Of a DNA stretch of 64,000 bases, positions 50,074 to 61,344 are shown in pieces. A model generated the notes under the pieces. It was given only the letters and a program-made list of their open reading frames with translations. It was not told the origin of the DNA and ran no database searches. Location of the stretch: assembly GCF_027409185.1 (NCBI RefSeq), contig NC_084471.1, positions 5,424,535 through 5,488,534 of the forward strand, given 5' to 3'. Source of the DNA: Cynocephalus volans. Its lineage: Eukaryota > Chordata > Mammalia > Dermoptera > Cynocephalidae. The position numbers and the translations under genes were made by a program. Numbering within the stretch: position 1 is the stretch's first letter; each line of letters starts with the position of its first letter.

Positions 50074-50205
50074 CCACGTTCATGCCATCCATGTAGCGCT
50101 TGATGATATCAAAGGAGTCCCGCAGGTTCCCTTCTGTTATGTCGAAGATGATGTCAGCCTGGTTGGCAGGATACAGTGGCGTGACGGCCCGGAGAAAGAT
50201 GATCT
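50074..50205 (-). CDS. FBLN1: FBLN1 second variant-D-specific exon
   Basis: This 132-bp exon has a CTGCAG acceptor and a GTGG/GTGAGT donor. Its first two bases complete the glutamate codon begun in the previous D exon. It then encodes [33 protein letters not shown] and [10 protein letters not shown], leaving one G for the terminal exon. This is the middle of the beta-rich fibulin-type module of variant D. Both phases agree with the neighbouring exons (1917 bp to the previous coding exon, 19086 bp to the next). The frame is intact. Confidence 0.97.
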
Positions 50206-52121
50206 CTGCAGCGAGAGGGCAGGGCGTGGAAAAGGGTGCAGTGCTGGGCCCAGTCGACCCCAGGGACCCGCCTGCCATAACGAGGACCTAACACAAGCAG
50301 CCGTTCACAACGGGGCATGACCCCTGCGTGGAGAAGGTGGGGTCCCGAGCGGCCTACATCACAGCCTCTCCGTGTTTATCAGTGGGCAAAGTCAGGTCTA
50401 GAGAGATTTCAGATCTTCCTCCAGGTCAGGGAGCTAATCAACGCTGAATTGGTAATTAGTCATGAATATTCATGAAGCTGGGGGGAAAGAGGTGAGGGGA
50501 CACAGGGAGAGGGCAGAAAGGCCAAAGGAGCAGGCTCCTGTCCTGCCTGCAGTGCCGTGGGTCAGACAAGCCACTCCGCAGGGTGGGCTGGGCGGCCTGG
50601 TGGCTGCGTCCATCTCCCAGACCACCTGACAGTGAAGCCAAGAGTGAAGGCCCAGAATCCACCCTGGTCTGGGTGATCTCAGGGGAGTCCTATCTCTGGG
50701 CCTCAGTTTCCTCATCTGTAAAGAAGGAAGATGGCTGCTGCCCACTAAAGGTCACTTCAATGCTAAAGGTCAGGATCTGGATTTTCTGGGCCCGGGATGC
50801 TAACAGGTGTCTCTAACCACACTCAGCTCCATGGGTAACCAACCCACAGATCAGCACTGGCCAGGGAGGCCACAAAACCAGCCACGAGGGATTTGGGAAG
50901 GATTTGCATGTGGTTTGGTGAAACCCCATCATTTTGCACAAGGCAAATACCAGCTAGTGATTTTCTCCAAAGCAAGTCTGTGCCTCCCTGTGAAGACTGC
51001 CTGCCTTTCCTTTTCTAGAGGAATGAGCCAGCGGGTAGGTAGCTGCGAGCTTGGGATTGCTCTTTGCAGCAACCGTGTCTTCGGGGTCTCCCGCCCTCCC
51101 CACCCATCACCAACCAGGCTCCTCTGTCCTAGTGTAAACACAGGTGTTGTCACAGCTGGCTTGGTTGTATGTCTTCCCCGGGAGTGTCTGAGGGCTCTTT
51201 CTTATCACCATGTCCGAGAGCCTGGCCCAGAGCTGGACACGCAGGAGGCTCAGCTGTCATCTGCTGAATGAACTAATACTCCTCTGAAGGCCAGGGATGG
51301 AGACTCCACCGAGGAGAGGGTGGCTGGGGACCACACCAGCCCCAGCACGTAGGCTGCACAACCTGGAAGCGAGGTCTGCAGGGTAGGGCTCCACCTGCAG
51401 CCTCTGTGGGGCTCTGGAGCATGCAGCCCGGCCTCGTACCAGGGAAAGGGTGCTGTGATGGCAGGTCTATACAGCATGCCACAAGCTCCCTCAGAGCAGG
51501 CCGGGGCATGGGAACACCGACCATATTACTCCCAGTCCAGCCCCTCCAGTACATCTGCCCCCAGTTATCCCAGGGGATGTTTTGATATGCAAATCTCATC
51601 AGTTGCAACATTTCAATGTCTCCCCAAAGCCCCAACTCCAATTTCTTGCTTACCCTTCTAGTCCATCTCTTACCAAATACTTCGCTTAGTTCCTCAAATG
51701 CCAACACTGCCCCTAAATACATCCAGATCTTTCAGCGGTGTCCCAGTCTGCTTGGCACCCTCCTCTCCCCTTCTCCTTTACTCACCATGCAGTCACCACA
51801 CAGTTCCCAGCGTGGAAGTCACTTCCTCCCAGATGCCCTCCCTGACTCCCTTGCGCTCGGCACAGAATGAATGCTTTATAGCTATCTGCAGAACAGTTGT
51901 TACTCATGAGAAGAGACCCCTGAACTGAGACCCAGAAATGGGCTGAAATGGAGCTATGCCATCTGGGTACATGGAGGAGATGCAGTGGCAGGGAAGGATC
52001 TACACTTCAAATCCCAAACCACATCTTATAAGGAATGGCTCCTGTAGCCAAGCTCTCAGCCCAAGCAGAGGGAGGCCCTGAAGGGGTGGGGGGACAGGCC
52101 TCCCAGACCAATTCCACTCAC
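50206..52121. other. FBLN1: FBLN1 intron between the first two D exons
   Basis: 1916 bp with good GTGAGT donor and CTGCAG acceptor at the ends. It contains an L2-like antisense fragment at about 51590-51890 and MIR-like traces at 50340-50460 and 50680-50730. No additional exon is seen. Confidence 0.75.
51590..51890 (-). repeat. L2 LINE fragment, antisense
   Basis: Contains TCCCAGATGCCCTCCCTGAC and neighbouring sequence typical of the reversed L2 3' end. Confidence 0.5.
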
Positions 52122-52264
52122 CTTCAGGGCGGGTGAACTCGCGGAAGGTGGGCAGCGAGATGACAGTGTGGGAGATGGTGTGCACCGGATCCAGCATGCA
52201 AGCCACATCGTTGGGGCGGCAGGACTTGATGCAGCGCACGGTGTCTGTCTTCTCCTGGCGGAGC
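52122..52264 (-). CDS. FBLN1: FBLN1 first variant-D-specific exon
   Basis: This exon begins the variant D tail. Its acceptor reads CCCCTTAG before G-CTC-CGC-CAG and its donor reads CCTGAAG/GTGAGT. The first base completes the same 2+1 split codon as the C exon, so the shared upstream exon can splice to either in frame. It encodes [19 protein letters not shown], continues through [15 protein letters not shown] to TRPE, and leaves one G of the next codon. The three cysteines (RC, SC, AC) fit the start of the fibulin C-terminal module. Length is 143 bp with no disruption. The segment DVACML differs slightly from the human form I remember, which looks like ordinary species divergence. Confidence 0.97.
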
Positions 52265-52829
52265 CTAAGGGGAACCACAGCACACAAGGCTGATGGGAAA
52301 GTCGGGCCACAGCTGCCACAGGGACCAAGGTCCGTGGAGGAGCAGAGACAGCTCCACTGGAGAACCATGGTGACCTCTGCAGCCCAGCTGCTCCATGTGA
52401 ATTCCTCATGGCCCTCCTAGCAAACTGCACCAGGATCCAAACATGGGAAACACCCTCTGGTTTCCATCTGCCCTGGCTGTGGATAAGCTCGCTTTGACAC
52501 ATACCGACTGTGTGAACTAAGCCTCAGCATCTACAGCTGCAAAACACACTCATAGATTCACTTGCTCGACAAGTGTGTTTTGAGTGCCTCCTGGGCACCA
52601 GGCGCTTGGAGAACCAAAGTGAACAAGGGAGACACGATCCTGCCTTATTGGAGCCCACGGTTTGGTGGGGGGCAGGGGTAACCAGTGAGGGAGCGTGCAT
52701 AACGTGCCGAGCTTGGGACCCGCATGAAGAAGTCAAATCCCATCGCCATATGATTGGGAGGAAGGACAAGAGGCCGACGTTTATTATAGGTCTACGTCCC
52801 AGGCACTGTGCTAGACATATTTTTTAAAC
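52265..52829. other. FBLN1: FBLN1 intron next to the first D exon
   Basis: Polypyrimidine tract and acceptor of the D exon, then unassigned sequence. An L2-like fragment occupies about 52570-52690 (GCCTCCTGGGCACCAGGCGC). Confidence 0.5.
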
Positions 52830-54450
52830 CTCTTTATCATAAAATGAAACACAGATGCAAAAACTACATAAAATGAAGGTATAATTTAATAAGTTGTTAT
52901 AAGGCAAATGCCTTTATAATCACCACCCCAGTCAAAAAAGAGAACTCGGCTAGTCACCTGAGGTCCCCTCATGTGTGCCAGATTGATGTCACCCCCTCCT
53001 ACATCCCAAACGTAACCCCTGGCCTGAGTCCCATAGCAATCCCCTATTTGGGTTTCTTCATAGTTTTATCACACAAGTGTGCATCTCCAGACACAGTCAT
53101 TTAGACTTGTCCATGAACAAGTTTTTGTTGTTTGTTAAGTCTTTTTTAATCTATGGGTTTCCTCTCCACCCCTTTATTTTCCATGCAATTTATCTGTTAA
53201 AGAATCCAAAGCAGTTGAGCTGTAGAGTTTCCTGTGGTCTGGACTTTGCTGATTGCATCTTCACGGTGCCCTTCAGCATGTTCCTCTGTCCTCTGCATTT
53301 CCTGCACATTGGCAGCCAGATCCAGAGGCCTGATGAGACACAGGCCCAGCCCCTTCAGCAGGATGACAGGGGTGGTCTGTCTTCCATCAGGGCCCATGGA
53401 GTCTGGTTGTCTCTCTTTCTGTGATGCCAGCAGCTGTTGATGCTGTGATTAGATGCAATGATTCAGTGGGGATTGCAAAATGCTGGCTGTCTGATTCTAT
53501 CATCTCATTTTCATTTATTAGTTAAAATACTGCTATAAAGAGATGCTTCCCCTCATGTGCTACTGATATTTGGTTACCAGGAAATATAGGTCCACAGAGG
53601 AAAAGCAAGATCAATACTTGATTCTTTCCTTGTATTTATGAGTTTTCAGGATAATGAACTCTCTATCATTCTCCAAATAAATTTTTAAGAAAAAAATATC
53701 AGTATGAACTCACGATTTAAACCAATTTGATGAAGTTTGATCCACTGCAATTATTATCCTTTGTTCAAGCTCAAAATCTCCCATCTTTGGCCAGAGGGAA
53801 CATGACATTGTCTCCTGGGTCCTTTCCACCTGGCCCTAGCAGTCTTTCATCTCTTTCTTGCTATCCGACATGACAAGAAGGTCGAGCTCATCTTATGCTT
53901 TTACTGCCCCAGATCTGGAATCAGTCATTTCCCCAATAAGTCCTGGGTTTTTTTTTCTTTGCTTTTTGTTTTTAGTGGAGAATAGTATTTCAATACCACA
54001 CTCTAGATACAAGGGATGCTCAGTGCTACTGGGCTGGTCATTGTTTCTAGGACTCTTCGGTGGACATTTTTAGAGACAAATACACTGTGAGTTCACACAA
54101 TGACAAAAAAAAAAAAAAAAAAAGGACCTCATGGTTTTTAACTTAATCTCCTCTGTATTACAGCAGAATATTCTTTCTTCCACATCAGAAATCCTGGTTC
54201 ACAAAAACACAGGCAAGGGTAGATTACCCCATAATTATTCATTTAGTTTGTCCCACATGAAACAGTCGTCTCAGAAAAATGATACTAAAATTACCATCGC
54301 TAACATAATTACTGAAAATAACTTTTTGATATGTTCTCCCTGTTCTACTCAGTTTTTAAATAGATGTGCTATATCTACATTGTCTAAGCATACAATGATT
54401 CATATTGTCTTCTTTCCCTTATAACTCTCATTTAGTTGAAGTTGTACAAG
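52830..54450 (-). repeat. L1M-type LINE-1, 3' part, antisense
   Basis: Read on the plus strand it has phrases I recognise from reversed 3' regions of old L1M elements: GTTTCCTGTGGTCTGGACTT, AAGAGATGCTTCCCCTCATG, TCCCATCTTTGGCCAGAGGG and TTTAGTGGAGAATAGTATTT. An A run lies at 54104-54122. No open reading frame of the element survives. Confidence 0.6.
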
Positions 54451-54482
54451 TAAAATACACATTAATTAATATATATTAAACA

Positions 54483-54502
54483 TACATATATATATATATA
54501 AC
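54483..54502. repeat. (TA)n microsatellite
   Basis: Short TA dinucleotide run just before the MER2-like element. Confidence 0.8.
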
Positions 54503-54530
54503 TATTTGTTTAATGTTCGCATGTTGATAA

Positions 54531-54753
54531 TACAGTCATGTGCCATATAATGACATTTAGGGCAATGAAGGACTGCATATATAATGGTGGTCCCATAAGA
54601 TTATAATGGCCATAGCATATAGCCTAGGTGTGTAGTGGGCTGTAAGATCTAGGTTCGTGTCAGTACGCTCTAAGATATTCACACAATGATGAAATTGCCT
54701 AATGTATCCATTTCTCACAATGTATCCCCATCATTAAGTGACACATGACTGTA
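54531..54753. mobile_element. MER2-like (Tigger family) short DNA transposon
   Basis: A 223-bp element with terminal inverted repeats TACAGTCATGTG at the left and CACATGACTGTA at the right, each starting or ending at a TA. This fits Tc1/mariner-type TA insertion. The internal phrase GGTGGTCCCATAAGATTATA is typical of MER2. It has no transposase and would have depended on a full-length Tigger. Confidence 0.8.
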
Positions 54754-54890
54754 ATTTGTGCCCTTTGTATGTGAATGTCAGTTTTGCTGGGTATAAAATC
54801 ACTGGCTTACATTTTCTTGATTATCTTAAGTATGTTAATTCCATTTTCTACTGGAATAAAGTGTTACTGTCCAAAAGTGTGATGATAATA
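54754..54890 (-). repeat. Antisense L1M-type fragment
   Basis: Continues on the other side of the SINE (54996 onward). Phrases such as TTGCTGGGTATAAAATCACT suggest the same antisense LINE block. Confidence 0.45.
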
Positions 54891-54983
54891 CAGTTAGCTC
54901 AGTTGGTTTGAGTGCAGTGTTGATAACACCAAGGTCAAGGGTTTGGATCCCTGTACCAGGCAGTCAGCAAAGAAAAAAAAAAA
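54891..54983 (+). mobile_element. tRNA-Ile-derived SINE, sense
   Basis: The tRNA-like part runs from GTTAGCTCAGTTGGTTTGAG (A box) to GGTCAAGGGTTTGGATCC (B box) and CTGTACCAGG, followed by an A-rich tail. No SINE body follows the tRNA part. TGATAATA is present both at 54883-54890 and at 54989-54996, consistent with a target-site duplication from L1-driven insertion. Confidence 0.85.
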
Positions 54984-54996
54984 GAGTCTGATAATA

Positions 54997-55660
54997 ATAT
55001 ATATTTTTCCCTTTTAAGTACTTGTTGTTTTTGTTGATATGTCTATAGTTTGACTCCCCCAACCCTTTTCTTTAAAGTCCAGTAATTTTACTAGAATATG
55101 TCTTGGTTTTGGTTGTTCTGGGTTGATATTTTCAAGTATGTGTTGTGTTTTTTCAATATGGAATTTAAAATTTTTTTTTTTCAATTTATGGAAAGTTTTC
55201 TTATGCTATCATGTCTCCCCCTTGTTTTGGGTTTCTTCTTCAGAACTTCCTGTTATCTGTACGCTGAATCTTCTTTGCCTGTTTTGAGTATCTGTCACTT
55301 TTTCTTCAAGGCTTTTCTATCTTCTGTTATTTCTTTTTAAAATTTTTTGTTCTTTTCAACTTCTATTTCTTTTAAGTATTTATTCACTTTTGTCTTCTTC
55401 CCTGTTGCATCCTTATTCCTGAAGTCACTTGTTAAATTTTTAATTATTTCCTAAGTCTACTAATTCATGCCTCAGTTTTTCCTAATTCTGACTTACAATT
55501 TTCTTCCATATTTTGATCATTTTCTTAACACTTTTGGTTTGTTTTGAGACAGAATATTCCAGTTTTGATTTCTTCTGTGAGCCTGTCTTTCTGGTATGCT
55601 TTCATTACCCAGAGGGATATTACTCTGCTTCTTATTCTCTTTTTTCTTATAATTACTTTG
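54997..55660 (-). repeat. L1M-type LINE-1, antisense
   Basis: Plus-strand text such as CTAGAATATGTCTTGGTTTT, GGAAAGTTTTCTTATGCTAT and TCTTCTTTGCCTGTTTTGAG matches reversed old LINE-1 sequence as I remember it. It is interrupted by the MLT1 pair and resumes at 56510. Confidence 0.55.
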
Positions 55661-55661
55661 T

Positions 55662-56048
55662 GTATTAGCTTGCCGAGGCTGTCATAATAAAATACTATTA
55701 TTTTATCATAGTAGTTTAAACAACAGAAATTCATTTCCTCACAGTTCTGCAGATTGAAAGTCCAACATCAAGTCGTCAGCAGGTTTGGTTTCCTCTCAGG
55801 CCTCTCTCCTTGGCTTGCAGAAGTCCACCTGCTCACTGTCCTCACGTGCTTTTCCCTCTGTGGATATCTGTTTCCTGTTCTCCTCTTCTTATGATGATAC
55901 CAGTCATATTGGATTGGGCCCACCCATATGACCTCATTTTTACCCTAATTATCTCCTTAAAGGCTCTATGTCCAAACACAATCAATTCTGAAGTACCGGG
56001 GGTTAGGATTTCAACATAAATTTTGGGAGGACACAATTCAACCATAAC
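55662..56048 (-). mobile_element. MLT1 (MaLR) LTR, antisense
   Basis: Reads on plus as the reverse of an MLT1 LTR: GTATTAGCTTGCCGAGGCTG, ACAGAAATTCATTTCCTCAC, TTGGATTGGGCCCACCCATA and a GGACACAATTCAACCATAAC end. It abuts a second MLT1 in the opposite direction. Confidence 0.85.
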
Positions 56049-56050
56049 TT

Positions 56051-56505
56051 TGTGTTATCATAGATCTTCCAAAAGAGATATGCTGAAGTCCTAGTCCCCA
56101 GTATCAGAATGGGACCTTATTTGGAAGTAAGGTCATTGCAAATATAATTAGTTAAGACAAGGTCACACTGGAGTAGACTGGGCCCCTAATCCAATATGAG
56201 TGGTGTCCTCATAAAAGAGGGCTATATGCAGACAAAGACATACAAGAAGAATACCATGTGGTGACAAAGATTGGAGTGACACAGCTGCAAGCAGAGGAAT
56301 GCCAAAGACTGCTGACACACCACCGGAAGCTAGAAAAACGCACACTCCTACAGGAAGGGCAACTCCCCTACAGGTTTCGGAGGAGTATGGCCCTGCCAAC
56401 ACCATGGCTTTGGACTCCTGGCCTCCAGAAATGTGAGAGAATAAATTTCTATTATTTTAAGCCACCTAGTTTGTGGTACTTTGTTACAGAAACTAATAAA
56501 GGAAT
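56051..56505 (+). mobile_element. MLT1 (MaLR) LTR, sense
   Basis: Sense MLT1: GCTGAAGTCCTAGTCCCCAG, GGCCCCTAATCCAATATGAG, then GAGAATAAATTTCTATTATT and GCCACCTAGTTTGTGGTACT near the 3' end, including the AATAAA of the LTR. With the preceding copy it forms an inverted pair only a few bases apart. Confidence 0.88.
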
Positions 56506-57130
56506 ATGACCTCGATGCTTTTTGGTTGATCATCTTTATGGGAAATTCATCTTCCTGAGATTTTAGAAAGAATATTCCCAGTGGTTTTCCTGACTTTGCA
56601 GAGCTCTCCAGTCTGTTGTGCCTGGCAGCTTACCTTCTGGCGCACCTCTGCATTCACCAGACCTTCTTTTGTCATAGTCTCTACTCTCTCCTACACACTT
56701 TTTCATTTCACTCCCAGCAGTTTTTTCCTAGTGTGAGTCCCTGACCTTATGGGAAGCAGTGATGGCTCAGTTTCAGAACCTCCAGGTCCAGGTGCTGTTC
56801 CCACATTGCTTACTGCACTTTCCAGGGACACCTGTTGACTATTTGGGGGTTCTCCAACTGTTTCCCACTGCTCTGTCCTGCACAGATGCCGGTACCATGC
56901 AGGTGGCCATGAACTGTATTTTGGGGTTTGTGGGGATGCCTTGTCACCTTGTTTTGTTGTGAATGTTTTCCATGGATTTTTGTTTTCCTATCTAGTTGTT
57001 CTGTGTCTTTTTTGGTTGAGGTCCAGAGAGCATCAAAAACTCTGCTGCTGCATCTTTCCAGAGTCTCCACGCTGCACATTTCACATGATTATTTCATCTC
57101 ATCCACACCGCTCTTTCCTCCACACCACAC
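56506..57130 (-). repeat. L1M-type LINE-1, antisense continuation
   Basis: Plus-strand phrases GACTTTGCAGAGCTCTCCAG, GTGTGAGTCCCTGACCTTAT and GGTTGAGGTCCAGAGAGCAT fit reversed old LINE-1. It continues the block broken by the two LTRs. Confidence 0.55.
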
Positions 57131-57279
57131 TCCTCTTCTTTTAGCTAATAAAGTATCCTGTTCTGCACTCGGGAATTACAGAATGAGGACTAATACCCAG
57201 GGCTCTGTAAGATAGGCTAAAGTAACAATCTAACTAATCCCAAGAATGCTGTCCTTTTCCTGGTGTTTGATGCAGCACA

Positions 57280-57520
57280 GGACAGGGGCTCAGAGCACAG
57301 ACCCCAAAACAGGCTGCATGGGTTTGAATCCCAGCCCCACCAGATACCAGCTGTGGAACTTTGGTGAAGTAACTTAACCTCTCTGTGCCCCCCGTGTCCT
57401 CACTGTGAAATGGGGAAGTAAACAGTACTTGCAGTTAAGTGCTTGGAACAGTGCTGGCTCATAGGAAGCACTATGTAAGTGTTAGCGGTCATCATTGTCA
57501 TTATTATCGTCATGATAATG
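57280..57520 (+). repeat. MIR SINE, nearly full length
   Basis: The best MIR in the window. It runs from the tRNA-like head (GGGTTTGAATCCCAGCCCCA) through CTTAACCTCTCTGTGCC to the tail at GTGCTTGGAACAGTGCTGGC. It is followed by a small TCATTATTATC palindromic tract. Confidence 0.85.
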
Positions 57521-57699
57521 ACAATCATTATTATCATTTCTCCTTAGGAGCTTGATTTACTACAGTGACACAGCCAGAAAAGCATAGGTCTAGGATCAGA
57601 AGTTTTGGCAGCTGTACATAGCAGTGACCTTGGACACGCCCAAATCCTCTGAACCTTCACCCCCCTTTAAATCAGGAACCAAAAGAACACTCAGTTACC
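57521..57699. other. Spacer between two MIR copies
   Basis: AT-rich start with an ATTATCGTCATGATAATGAC inverted repeat at 57501-57520, then unassigned sequence. Confidence 0.4.
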
Positions 57700-57875
57700 T
57701 TCCAATGAATGGAGAAACCAACACTTACACTTATTGACTGCCTACTGTATACCAGACACTGCATGTTGTTTCACATAATGTTCAAAATCATCCATGACAG
57801 GGGTCTTGAGGCGGATGACTTACCCCAGGTCATGGAACTAGTAAACAGCAAGAAGGAGATTCAAACTCCTGTTCT
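57700..57875 (-). repeat. MIR SINE, antisense
   Basis: Antisense MIR: ACTGCCTACTGTATACCAGA at the 3' tail end and CAGGTCATGGAACTAGTAAA in the core. Confidence 0.7.
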
Positions 57876-58342
57876 TGTTTCATTTCTCCTGCACTGTCTC
57901 ATCTCTCAGCAGCATGATCTAGGAGCACAGCTCTGCAGCTCCCAGAACTGCAGGGCAGCGGGGAGCTCAGGTCATTCACATCTCACCCCTACGCATGCAC
58001 TCAAGTGCACACACTAGAAACCAAAGGTGTCCTTGAACACAGACAGCCACACCTCAAGAGGTAGGGAGTTCCACAAAGAAAGGTGGGTTCAGGCAGAGCC
58101 GGAGAGTCACTCAGTATATTGCAGGGGGTCTGATGCGCCAGGAAGTTACTGGGTGGCCTCAAATGCCCTGGACAGCTTTCCACCTCTTAATGTTCCTATG
58201 GACATGAAGGCAAAAGTGCTCCTTCTGGCCTGAGTAACCAGAACCATGACAAACAGATGACTGAATAGAACAACTAGATCCCTGCAGTGCCTTGCTGTCT
58301 TCACAGGGGTGACACTTGAACCAAGCCTCGAAAATGCTGCCC

Positions 58343-58890
58343 ATTCATCCATCCATCCTTCCTTCTTTCCTTCTACCCATCTATCCATCCATTCATGCAT
58401 CCATCCATCTACCCATCCACCCTTCCATCCATGCATCCATCCATCCATCCACCCATCTACCCATCCATCCACCCTTCCACCCATCCATCCATGCATCCAC
58501 CCATCCATCCATCCTTCCATCCATCCATCTACCCATCCACCCTTCCATCCATGCATCCATCCATCCATCCACCCATCTACCCATCCATCCACCCTTCCAT
58601 CCATCCATCTACCCTTCCACCCATCCATCCACCCTTCCATCCATCCATCCATCTACCCTTCCACCCATCCATCCACACTTCCATCCATCCATCCAGCCAT
58701 CTACCCATCCATCTACCCTTCCACCCATCCATCCACCCTTCCACCCATCCATCCACCCTTCCACCCATCCATCCACCCTTCCATCCATGCATCCATCCAT
58801 GCATCCATCCATCTACCCATCCACTCTTCCATCTATCCATCCATCTATTCTTCCTTCCATCCATCCATCCATCCATCCATCCATTTATTC
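58343..58890. repeat. (CATC)n satellite with higher-order repeat
   Basis: About 550 bp of CATC tetramers with CTTC, CACC and TGCA variants. Positions about 58400-58479 recur almost exactly 120 bp later at 58520-58599, so there is a higher-order unit above the tetramer. It creates open frames of about 170-210 residues on both strands (HPSIHPSI on plus, MDGWMDGW on minus); these have no other coding support. Confidence 0.95.
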
Positions 58891-59470
58891 ATATGTTTAG
58901 TGAGCTCCTTCTTCAAGCCAGACGTTCCAAAGGTGTAGAGAACACAGAAATGAACCAGATACAATCCATGCTTCCCAAAATGCCCCAGAGTAGGGACAAT
59001 AAACAAGTAACAACCAGAAGATGATGGGTATACACTCTGATGGAGGATGCCTGGGAGCCCAGGGAGCTCAGGCTGAGGAAGCCTTCCCTTAGGAGGTGAC
59101 TTTTGAGCTAAGTCTGCAAGGAGAATGGCAGTTGGCAGGAGGATGGCACGGCACATGCTAAAGCCACAGGAAGGCACATTTGGGGGAGGGCAAGCAACTC
59201 TGTGGGGCTGGAATACAAGCACATGGGGTGAGCTGGAGTCAGGGAGATGTGGCTGAAAAGGTGGGCCAAGGCCAGATCAGGCAGGGCCTTGAATGCAATT
59301 CCAAGGGAGTTGGACTTCATCTGCTAAGAAAAGAGAACCATGGAAGGGTCTAAAGAGAAGAGGGTCATGACCAGACCAGTCCTTCACAGAGGTCCTCTGG
59401 CTGCAGCTTGGAGAATGCACTGGAAGATGGGAGACTGGAAGCCAGTCCAGACCAGACATGACCGGAGAGA
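58891..59470 (+). repeat. L2 LINE 3' fragment
   Basis: Carries the recognisable L2 phrases for a gain in peptide-like stretches, such as GGAAGCCTTCCCTTAGGAGG and GGGCCTTGAATGCAATTCCA with GGACTTCATC after it. It is old and diverged. Confidence 0.6.
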
Positions 59471-59789
59471 GGTATGGAAAACAGCAGGAGGCATGGGAAT
59501 GACTGGCTATAAGGTTCATGCTCCCACAGCTAGTTAACTGCTGCCTCTGCATGAGGCATGGAGTTAAGCATATGTCTGTCTTCTCCTCTAGACAGCAAGG
59601 CGGGCCATCCCGCCCTGCCCAGCTTACACATGATCGTAGGAAGGACCTTAGGACCCTGCAATATCCTTTACCTGATTCCACTGTGGTGTTCTGCTCCCCA
59701 CTTCAGGCTTCTGCTTGGAAACAGCATCAGCAAAGCCACAGAAATTCTAGAGGCATAAGCAAGTGTGGGTAGAAAGTCATCCGTTCCCT
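59471..59789. other. Unassigned sequence between two L2 fragments
   Basis: No exon and no repeat that I can name. Confidence 0.4.
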
Positions 59790-60310
59790 CAGTAGACGTG
59801 GATGGAGCACTACTGTGTGCTAGGCACCTTGCCAGGAGCTGGGGACACTGCACTGAATGAGACAGACCCGGTCCCTGCCTTCACAGAGCCTTCTGGATGG
59901 TGGCAAGGAGGAATGCAAAGCACAGGTAAACGGGAATTGCAGCCTGTTGTAAGCATCACAAAGGAAAGTGTTACAAAAAAGACTGGCAGAGAAGACACAA
60001 TCCCAGGTGCCAGGGAAGGCCTCTCTGAGGAAGGTGCACTTAAGCTGAGGATTAATCAGTATTCAGGCCAGGGACAAAGCACATGCAAAAGGCCTGAGGC
60101 AGCAAAGGGCTTGGTGGTGCGGCTCGGGGGCAGTGAGCAAGGTGACAGCAACCTGAGGTCAGACTGAGATTGCACACAAGGACTCAGTTATGCACAGTCT
60201 TGAAAGGCACGTTGAAGATCTAGGGTGTTCGGCCTAAATGCAGAGAAAGCCATAAAGGCAGAGGCTAAAAGATCACTCCAGCTGCTGAGCAGAGAATGAG
60301 TCATAGAGAG
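59790..60310 (+). repeat. L2 LINE 3' fragment
   Basis: Begins with the typical L2 stretch around GCTAGGCACCTTGCCAGGAG and runs through GGAAGGCCTCTCTGAGGAAG to the ACTCCAGCTGCTGAGCAGAG end. A second copy of the same family lies just before it. Confidence 0.65.
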
Positions 60311-60464
60311 AGCTGAATGGACACTGGGAGACCAACAAAGGGTGACAGGTGACAGTGGCTTGGCTGGAATCATGATGGAGGAAATGAGAGGGGCAGTTGG
60401 GTTGAGGCCCACAGAGGAGGTCTGATGACAGAAGATAATGGTCAGAACTGCGGAGCTGGTAAAC

Positions 60465-60680
60465 CAGGGTTTGGAAGCCGGCTGTGTGACCTTGGGTGAA
60501 TCAGTCACCCTCTCTGAGTCTCCATGAGGATGATACACCTGCCCGGCAGGACTGGAGGTGACACATACTTCATCAGTGGTTCCCATGAGCACCACGTGGA
60601 CTGTGCTGTCCTTTGCCTCGCCCCTGGCACAGGGCTGGGATCCACAGTGGAGCAACCGGCCCCATTTAAGCAAGATCGTG
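60465..60680 (+). repeat. MIR SINE, sense
   Basis: Sense MIR core: CTGTGTGACCTTGGGTGAAT, then CTCTCTGAGTCTCC and a diverged 3' tail with GCACAGGGCTGGGA. Confidence 0.7.
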
Positions 60681-60829
60681 TCCAAGATGCTGCAGCCGGG
60701 TTCAGTGTTTTCCACCCCGTCTTTGTCTTTTTATCAAGACAGAGTGGGAGGTCTGAACCTCAGGATAGAGCTTTTTGTCACAGTTAAATGCTCAGCTCCG
60801 AGTGATACAGGAAGGAACCAAGCCAGGGC

Positions 60830-60975
60830 CAGGTGACCTGGTTCCTTGGCCAGCCTCAGCCACAACAGGCTGTGGAACTTTGGCCAAGCCCTTCCCCTTT
60901 TCTCTTGGCCTCAGTTTCCACATTTATAAATTGAGGGGGGACTGAGCTCAGTAGTCTCTGAGGGCCCTTCTTGGT
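60830..60975 (+). repeat. MIR SINE, sense
   Basis: Sense MIR core with TGGAACTTTGGCCAAGCCCT and GCCTCAGTTTCCACATTTAT. Confidence 0.75.
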
Positions 60976-61275
60976 CATTACCTTTAGTCTTTGGGTTCAA
61001 CACAAAGAAAGAAGAGATAACTCATCTGACATGATGTGCTGAGCCTCTTTCTCCCCTGGCCTGGGCTCCCTGGGGGGATATACTGTGAGCTCTGTAGACA
61101 GCGGCCCCCAGGCGCATGTCCCTTTACAGAAAACTTTCCTCGGTCTGCCCTGGGGGGCACCAGGGGGTGGCAAGTGCTCAGCTCACCCCCAGGTAATACG
61201 CAGCACGGAGACTCCCAACCGCACCAAAGAAAACCCAGCACGCGGGGCCCGCCATGTGGGGTGGCCTGCTAAGAC

Positions 61276-61281
61276 TTTATT
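61276..61281 (-). terminator. FBLN1: AATAAA poly(A) signal of FBLN1 variant C
   Basis: A canonical AATAAA lies on the minus strand 64 nt after the variant C stop codon. This implies a very short 3' UTR ending near 61250-61262. It is the only canonical hexamer I see in the first few hundred bases after this stop. Use of this site should compete with splicing on to the D exon at 52264. Confidence 0.85.
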
Positions 61282-61344
61282 GAAACCCCGGAGGGGGAGG
61301 GGAAGAAAGTAACAAGGGGAGCCCCCCCGGCCCGAAGCAGGTGC

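Noticed and set aside
58146..59024. Long open frames of 168-209 codons on both strands (HPSI and MDGW repeats)
   Set aside because: Produced by a tetranucleotide repeat whose period keeps stops out; both strands and several frames are open, and no homology or start context supports a gene.
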